19,444 nucleotides of DNA from BHER01 sp051652245 (lineage in GTDB: Bacteria > Bacillota_I > Bacilli_A > Culicoidibacterales > Culicoidibacteraceae), in assembly GCA_051652245.1 (NCBI GenBank), contig JBOFTV010000063.1, positions 1 to 19,444 of the forward strand. Reading direction: 5' to 3'. Both the position numbers and the translations under genes were made by a program. This document shows positions 15,358-19,444 of this stretch, piece by piece (the first letter of the stretch is position 1; every line of letters begins with the position of its first letter). A model generated the notes under the pieces. It had not been told where the DNA came from, ran no database searches, and saw only the letters and a list, made by a program, of their open reading frames with translations.

Positions 15358-16004
15358 AAATATTACCCTCTGTTCTAGCAGCCAATTTTTCAAAAATTGG
15401 TGCAGAAATTATGGCGGTTGAAGCAGGAAAAGCTGATATGCATCATATTGATATCATGGATGGGCATTTTGTTCCTAATATTTCTTTTGGTCCTGTAGTT
15501 GTTAAAGCAATCACCAATATTGCAAAAATTCCATTAGATATTCATTTGATGATTAGTAATCCGAGCGAATATTTAGATGTGTTTATTGAACAAAAACCAA
15601 TGTATATTTCAATTCATGCAGAAATAGAAGAAAACGTGGAAGAGCTTTTACTAAAAATACGTGAAAATGGTATTAAGCCGGCACTAGCAATTAAGCCAAA
15701 GACAAAAATTGCGGACGTGGAGCACCTATTTCCGTATATTGATATGCTGTTGATTATGACAGTAGAACCTGGGTTTGGTGGTCAAGAATTTATCGTAGAT
15801 ATGGTTACTAAAATTAAGGAAGCAAAGGCTTTAATTTGTGAACAAGAATATGCTATTGAGATACAGGTAGATGGTGGCATCAATCAGAAAACAGCAGAAT
15901 TATGCGCTGTTGCAGGAGCAACGCTTTTAGTCGCTGGGAGTACTGTTTATAACGATAAGGCTTCTTATGAATACAACATTAAGCAACTAAGAAATGGGCG
16001 ATAA
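15351..16004 (+). CDS. rpe: Ribulose-phosphate 3-epimerase
   Basis: Interconverts ribulose 5-phosphate and xylulose 5-phosphate in the pentose phosphate pathway. The 217-residue TIM barrel starts with ILPSVLAANFSKIG and contains HHIDIMDGHFVPNISFGP, with the metal-binding His and catalytic Asp, then DIHLMI, MTVEPGFGGQEFI and IQVDGGINQKT, which supplies the second catalytic Asp, and finally GATLLVAGSTVY for phosphate binding. All expected active-site residues are present. AAAGGTGG precedes the ATG by 9 bases, inside rsgA. thiN starts three bases after its stop codon. Confidence 0.95.
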   Translation: MVKILPSVLAANFSKIGAEIMAVEAGKADMHHIDIMDGHFVPNISFGPVVVKAITNIAKIPLDIHLMISNPSEYLDVFIEQKPMYISIHAEIEENVEELLLKIRENGIKPALAIKPKTKIADVEHLFPYIDMLLIMTVEPGFGGQEFIVDMVTKIKEAKALICEQEYAIEIQVDGGINQKTAELCAVAGATLLVAGSTVYNDKASYEYNIKQLRNGR

Positions 16005-16007
16005 GTA

Positions 16008-16658
16008 ATGAAAATAGCGATGGTGACGTTTTGGCCTAAGATTGCCGCAATTGGGGATGAACTTAAGAAATATGATTATGTGTTTGCTTGTGAGAAAGCT
16101 GCAATTGATTTAATTAGGTGTGGGGTAGCTTTAGAAGCTGTTGTTTCTGATTTTGATTCAGTAGATGAACCACTGCTGACAATAAAAGCGCTAGAAGCAG
16201 TCACTGCTGTTACTGTGCTGCCTAAAATAAAAGATGAAACGGACACACATGCATTGCTTATGTACATCTTGACTAATTACACTTTTGAAGAACTTGTATT
16301 ATACAATTCATTTGATAGTCGAATTGACCATGCTCTCTGTCTATTTTCGTTATTTGAAAAAGTGGGAGACTTAAAGATTCGGACAGCTCAAACACTTATT
16401 TCAAGGATAGAACCGGGAAGCCACGTCATAAAGTGGAACGAAGATTTTACGTATATTTCATTTCTAGCGCTTAGTCCCATCGAAAATCTAAGCATAACAA
16501 AAATGAAGTATGAAATAGAGACTAAAAGGGTCAGTGCTTTTAGTGATTTATTGGTCAGCAATGAATTTCTGACACCATCACTACATGGCCAAATCTCATT
16601 TAGTGATGGCCAAATTCTAGTCATTTATGCAAAAGACGAAAAGAGATGTGAGCAATAG
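16008..16658 (+). CDS. thiN: Thiamine pyrophosphokinase
   Basis: Transfers pyrophosphate from ATP to thiamine to give thiamine diphosphate. At 216 residues it matches the ThiN/TPK family in length. Supporting motifs are the VSDFDSV segment (metal-binding aspartates) and KIKDETDTHALLMYIL, the K-D-x-T-D family signature, plus RIDHALCLFSLF, the R-x-D-H segment. The C-terminal half is a beta-rich domain with weaker conservation (SLHGQISFSDGQILVIY near the end). It is the last gene of the rlmN-to-thiN run, as in Bacillus. No good ribosome binding site is seen in the three-base gap, so translation probably couples to rpe. Its stop codon lies inside the loop of the following terminator. Confidence 0.9.
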   Translation: MKIAMVTFWPKIAAIGDELKKYDYVFACEKAAIDLIRCGVALEAVVSDFDSVDEPLLTIKALEAVTAVTVLPKIKDETDTHALLMYILTNYTFEELVLYNSFDSRIDHALCLFSLFEKVGDLKIRTAQTLISRIEPGSHVIKWNEDFTYISFLALSPIENLSITKMKYEIETKRVSAFSDLLVSNEFLTPSLHGQISFSDGQILVIYAKDEKRCEQ

Positions 16659-16673
16659 CGCATATCTTTTTTT
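16639..16673 (+). terminator. Intrinsic terminator after thiN
   Basis: Arms 16639-16650 and 16659-16670 pair over 12 positions with one mismatch and one G-U, loop 16651-16658, followed by seven T (16667-16673, part in the stem). The end of thiN is embedded in it. Confidence 0.75.
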
Positions 16674-16731
16674 AATAAAAAAGAAGAAAATAGTTAGAAT
16701 AAGCGATAAAAAGTAGAATATTATGAACATG

Positions 16732-16756
16732 GTGTCAAAAAGCTAAAAAAAGACAC
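16732..16756. repeat. Short inverted repeat upstream of hpt promoter
   Basis: GTGTC (16732-16736) and GACAC (16752-16756) flank an A-rich 15-base spacer just before the -35 element. It could be a small operator or chance; the arms are only five bases. Confidence 0.25.
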
Positions 16757-16763
16757 TAATCTA

Positions 16764-16792
16764 TTGGAACAAATTAGAAGAAATAGTATAAT
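16764..16792 (+). promoter_or_regulatory. Sigma-A-type promoter of hpt-ftsH
   Basis: TTGGAA (16764-16769), a 17-base spacer and a perfect TATAAT (16787-16792). This is the best two-element promoter in the window. The start would be near 16799, about 35 bases before hpt. Confidence 0.75.
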
Positions 16793-16833
16793 GATATGTA
16801 TATGATAAATTAGAAAACGTAGAGGAGACTTTT

Positions 16834-17382
16834 ATGAGTAATACAGATTATATTAAAGAGGTACTAGTTACACACGAAGAGATTATTGCTTTTTGCAAAA
16901 AAATGGCAGCTGATTTGGAGTTGTCTTACAGCAGTGATGAAGAAATTGTTTTGCTCTGCGTACTCAAAGGGTCTTTACCATTTATGGCTGAGCTGCTAAA
17001 GCATTTTACAAGGAATAATGTTGTTTGTGAATTTTTAAGAGCCTCAAGCTATGAGGGACAGTCAACTGAGTCAAAGGGAATTGTTGATATCAGTTGCAAT
17101 ACATTTGATAGCATTGAAGGAAGAAATATCATTATTCTAGAAGATATTTTAGATACTGGTAGGACGCTACAAGCCGTTAGTGATTATCTTTTTGCCAAAG
17201 GCGCAAAAAGCGTGAAAATAGCAACACTTCTAGATAAACCACAAAGACGAGTTGTTGATGTAAAGGCTGACTATGTTGGTTTTACAATCAAAGATCATTT
17301 TGTTATTGGATTTGGACTGGATTATGATGAGAAGTATCGTAATCTAAAAGATATTGTTATACCTTACCCAGAAAAATTATAA
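16834..17382 (+). CDS. hpt: Hypoxanthine phosphoribosyltransferase
   Basis: Purine salvage enzyme of 182 residues that makes IMP (and usually GMP) from the free base and PRPP. The type I PRTase fold shows VLKGSLPFMAEL (PPi loop), SSYEGQSTESKG (flexible loop), the PRPP-binding IIILEDILDTGRTL with its two acidic residues, LLDKPQRR with the base-binding Lys, and DHFVIGFGLDYDEKYRNL, the C-terminal hood typical of HPRT. AGAGGAG lies 6 bases before the ATG. It is followed after 13 bases by ftsH, the standard Bacillota pair. The tilS gene that usually precedes it is not here. Confidence 0.96.
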   Translation: MSNTDYIKEVLVTHEEIIAFCKKMAADLELSYSSDEEIVLLCVLKGSLPFMAELLKHFTRNNVVCEFLRASSYEGQSTESKGIVDISCNTFDSIEGRNIIILEDILDTGRTLQAVSDYLFAKGAKSVKIATLLDKPQRRVVDVKADYVGFTIKDHFVIGFGLDYDEKYRNLKDIVIPYPEKL

Positions 17383-17395
17383 GGAGGATATGAAA

Positions 17396-19294
17396 ATGAA
17401 CACACAATCACCGAAAACACCAATAAAATCTAAGGGTCCAAAAGGAAATATAAGAAATTTAATTGTCGTTATTATTGTATGCCTTGTAGTGGGCGGCTAT
17501 TTTATTATCAACTCAGCAGGGTTGACAAATTTTAATATAAATAAGCAGGAAGAGAAAAATTATAGTGAGTTCTTATCTGCATTACAAGTAAATGACATTG
17601 GCGAAGTTACTATTAAGCAAACAACTGATAATAAAATGATGTTAAAATATAAATTAAAAAGTAATGCAGAGGTTGAATATATAGCGCAAGCACCATCAGG
17701 GGAACCAGCAGTGGCACTTATTCAAGAAAAAGTATTAGAAAACAATTTTACGCTTACGTATGCACGCGAAACGGATAACCCAATTGTTGGTGGAATATTC
17801 CAAATTATGTTGTTCTTGGTACTTCCACTTTTAGCATTTGCTTATTTCTTTTCACGTATTACAAAGTCACAGTCTCAATCGGGAATGCAACATACAAAAA
17901 GCCGTGCCAAATTACAAAAAGGTAAAGGGATGACATATGAACAAGTAGCTGGATATGAAGAAGAAAAAGAAGAGCTCCAGGAAATTGTGGCATTCTTAAA
18001 AACACCACAAAAATTTCAGGAGATGGGAGCAAGAATCCCTAAAGGAATTTTACTATCAGGATCACCGGGTACAGGTAAGACATTACTTGCACGTGCAACG
18101 GCCGGAGAAGCGGGAGTCAATTTCTTTACCATAAGTGGATCAGAATTTCTTGAGCTTTACGTGGGAGTTGGAGCAAGCCGTGTGCGCGACATGTTTGCAC
18201 AGGCGCAACAAAATGCACCAGCAATCATTTTTATTGATGAAATTGATGCAATAGGTCGCCAGCGTGGAGCGGGTGTTGGTGGTGGAAATGATGAGCGTGA
18301 GCAAACATTAAATCAAATACTAGTTGAAATGGATGGTTTTGATCAAAGTAAAGCAGTTGTTGTTATGGCTGCAACAAATAGACCTGATGTACTTGATCCA
18401 GCTTTACTAAGACCGGGACGATTTGATAGACAAGTGACAGTTAGTTTGCCTGACATTAAAACAAGAGTAGCAATCTTAACATTAGTTGCTAAAAACAAGC
18501 CTGTTAGTAAAGATGTTGACTTAGAAGCTATAGCAAGGAGAACGCCAGGATTTAGTGGAGCAGAATTAGAAAATGTTTTAAATGAAGCAGCTCTACTATC
18601 GGCAAGAGATGACAAAAAAGAAATAGGAATGTCATTTATTGAAGAGGCAATTGACCGTGTTATGATGGGACCAGCTAAGAAATCAAAAGAGTATACAGCA
18701 AAAGAACGTAATTTAGTTGCTTATCATGAAGCTGGACATGCAGTTATTGGTTTGGTACTAGAGGATGCTTCAATTGTTCAGAAAATCACGATTATACCTC
18801 GTGGTCAAGCCGGAGGATATAATTTAATGACACCCAAAGAAGAAGAGTATTTTTCAACGAAGAAGCAATTATTAGACCAAATAGCTGGTTTTCTAGGTGG
18901 CCGGGTAGCAGAGGAGATTATGTTTGGCGATATATCTAGTGGAGCACATAATGATATCCAAAATGTTACAGCAATAGCGCGGGCAATGGTTACCGAATAT
19001 GGTATGAGTGAGCTTGGTCCAATTCAATACGAACAAAGAGAAGGCTCAGTATTTTTAGGTCGCGACATGGGTAAAAAACAGAATTTTTCGGAAAAAACAG
19101 CAACAAATATTGATGATGTTGTCCGTAAAATGATTGAGGATCAGCATCAAAGAGTTATTAAAATAATGACTGAGAACAAGAACCTACTTACAGCAATTGC
19201 TAATTTATTGCTCGATAAGGAAACAATTGTGCGCGAAGAAATTGAAGAAGTAGCTAAAAAATATTTGCCTGGACCAGCTGAATCGCAACTGTAG
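17396..19294 (+). CDS. ftsH: ATP-dependent zinc metalloprotease FtsH
   Basis: Membrane-anchored AAA+ protease that degrades misfolded membrane proteins and some regulators. The 632 residues show an N-terminal transmembrane helix (about 20-40), an extracytoplasmic domain, a second helix (about 133-154), then the AAA module: Walker A GSPGTGKT (222-229), Walker B IIFIDEID (277-284) and the second region of homology with LRPGRFDR (338-345). The protease domain has HEAGH (444-448) and Asp520 in HNDIQ as the expected third zinc ligand. Two mild variants are Ser for the usual first Pro in Walker A and YVG rather than FVG in the pore loop (255-257). The ATG at 17396 is preferred because AAGGAGG (17381-17387) is 8 bases upstream, against 2 for ATG 17390. 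Confidence 0.96.
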   Translation: MNTQSPKTPIKSKGPKGNIRNLIVVIIVCLVVGGYFIINSAGLTNFNINKQEEKNYSEFLSALQVNDIGEVTIKQTTDNKMMLKYKLKSNAEVEYIAQAPSGEPAVALIQEKVLENNFTLTYARETDNPIVGGIFQIMLFLVLPLLAFAYFFSRITKSQSQSGMQHTKSRAKLQKGKGMTYEQVAGYEEEKEELQEIVAFLKTPQKFQEMGARIPKGILLSGSPGTGKTLLARATAGEAGVNFFTISGSEFLELYVGVGASRVRDMFAQAQQNAPAIIFIDEIDAIGRQRGAGVGGGNDEREQTLNQILVEMDGFDQSKAVVVMAATNRPDVLDPALLRPGRFDRQVTVSLPDIKTRVAILTLVAKNKPVSKDVDLEAIARRTPGFSGAELENVLNEAALLSARDDKKEIGMSFIEEAIDRVMMGPAKKSKEYTAKERNLVAYHEAGHAVIGLVLEDASIVQKITIIPRGQAGGYNLMTPKEEEYFSTKKQLLDQIAGFLGGRVAEEIMFGDISSGAHNDIQNVTAIARAMVTEYGMSELGPIQYEQREGSVFLGRDMGKKQNFSEKTATNIDDVVRKMIEDQHQRVIKIMTENKNLLTAIANLLLDKETIVREEIEEVAKKYLPGPAESQL

Positions 19295-19298
19295 TCTA

Positions 19299-19338
19299 GA
19301 AAAAGCTGTCAAGCGTATATTAAAATGTCCCACGAAAA
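19299..19338 (+). repeat. Candidate IS terminal inverted repeat
   Basis: Reads inward as GAAAAAGCT, about 17 bases, ATGTCCCAC, G, AAAAT. It parallels the inward-reading sequence at 279 to 240 on the minus strand. It contains TGTCAAG, a word common at insertion sequence ends. Confidence 0.45.
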
Positions 19339-19339
19339 T

Positions 19340-19444
19340 CTAAACATGAGCCTCAAAACTGGCCCTATGTTTTTGGGAATTGGAGTAAGATAAAAACGAA
19401 CTTCTTCGCCACGGATGAGTCATGGGCGGAATATATTTGACTTT
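19340..19444 (-). CDS. Transposase, C-terminal fragment
   Basis: A minus-strand frame entering from the right edge runs 34 codons to a TAG at 19342-19340. The peptide contains KYIPPMTHPWRRSSF and ends with QKHRASFEAHV. A P-P-M-x-H-P-W-(R/K)-x-x-S-F tail is, from memory, a C-terminal pattern of DDE transposases of Clostridia-type insertion sequences. It may be the other end of the same type of gene whose N-terminus lies at 1-209, but no overlap is available to prove it. The exact family is uncertain. Confidence 0.5.
   Translation of the reverse strand, partial: KVKYIPPMTHPWRRSSFLSYSNSQKHRASFEAHV

Larger units (their letters stand above)
19299..19444 (-). mobile_element. Insertion sequence, left-hand end (partial)
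   Basis: This is the downstream end of an insertion sequence whose transposase reads leftwards and whose remainder lies beyond the right edge. The inferred boundary near 19299 is only about five bases after the ftsH stop codon. The end resembles the one at the left edge of the window, read inward. Both insertion sequences therefore lie in the same orientation and may be copies of one element. Confidence 0.6.

Noticed and set aside
19342..19375. Hairpin followed by a T-run as an ftsH terminator
   Set aside because: The stem is interrupted (six outer and three inner pairs), and it lies inside the transposase coding end, beyond the inferred element boundary.
1..19444. tRNA, rRNA genes or CRISPR arrays
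   Set aside because: No tRNA-like cloverleaf, rRNA segment or regularly spaced repeats were seen on either strand.

Overview
The window is an AT-rich, low-GC chromosomal segment with strong AGGAGG-type ribosome binding sites, short intergenic gaps and gene orders typical of Bacillota. The runs rsmD-coaD, mutL-miaA, rlmN-prpC-prkC-rsgA-rpe-thiN and hpt-ftsH, plus a murT/gatD-like pair, point to a monoderm Bacillota lineage. I cannot fix the genus from sequence alone. All complete genes read on the + strand.

Layout. (1) 1-280: the right-hand end of an insertion sequence whose transposase reads leftwards. (2) 281-626: a gene-free leader with a large nested palindrome, two candidate promoters and a 5' stem-loop. 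(3) 627-4110: ftsW-like SEDS gene, a YlbF-family gene, rsmD, coaD and a TraX-family membrane protein, closed by a good intrinsic terminator. (4) 4173-6966: mutL-miaA, with overlapping reading frames. (5) 7042-10845: a module with its own extended -10 promoter, made of a MurT-like ligase, a GatD-like protein and a MurJ/YtgP-type flippase; all three reading frames overlap. (6) 10931-16658: rlmN, the PP2C phosphatase prpC, the PASTA kinase prkC, the ribosome GTPase rsgA, rpe and thiN, closed by a terminator. (7) 16834-19294: hpt and ftsH behind a near-consensus promoter. (8) 19299-19444: the left-hand end of an insertion sequence, again reading leftwards, starting about five bases after the ftsH stop codon.

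How the genes fit together. Two blocks concern the cell envelope: SEDS glycosyltransferase plus TraX-like protein, and MurT/GatD/flippase, which in other Bacillota act on or around lipid II. The PASTA kinase and its phosphatase usually sense lipid II or muropeptides and control the same pathway. The remainder is translation, RNA modification, nucleotide/cofactor supply and quality control.

The most notable point is the MurT/GatD-like pair. The GatD-like protein is recognisable along its length but has Glu where the catalytic Cys should be and Arg where the catalytic His should be. The MurT-like partner keeps its P-loop and zinc-ribbon cysteines but has altered motifs in its C-terminal domain, where the third triad residue normally lies. 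This looks like a glutaminase-dead, possibly repurposed, lipid II-modifying complex coupled to a flippase.

The two window edges show similar inward-facing terminal sequences, so both may be copies of one insertion sequence.
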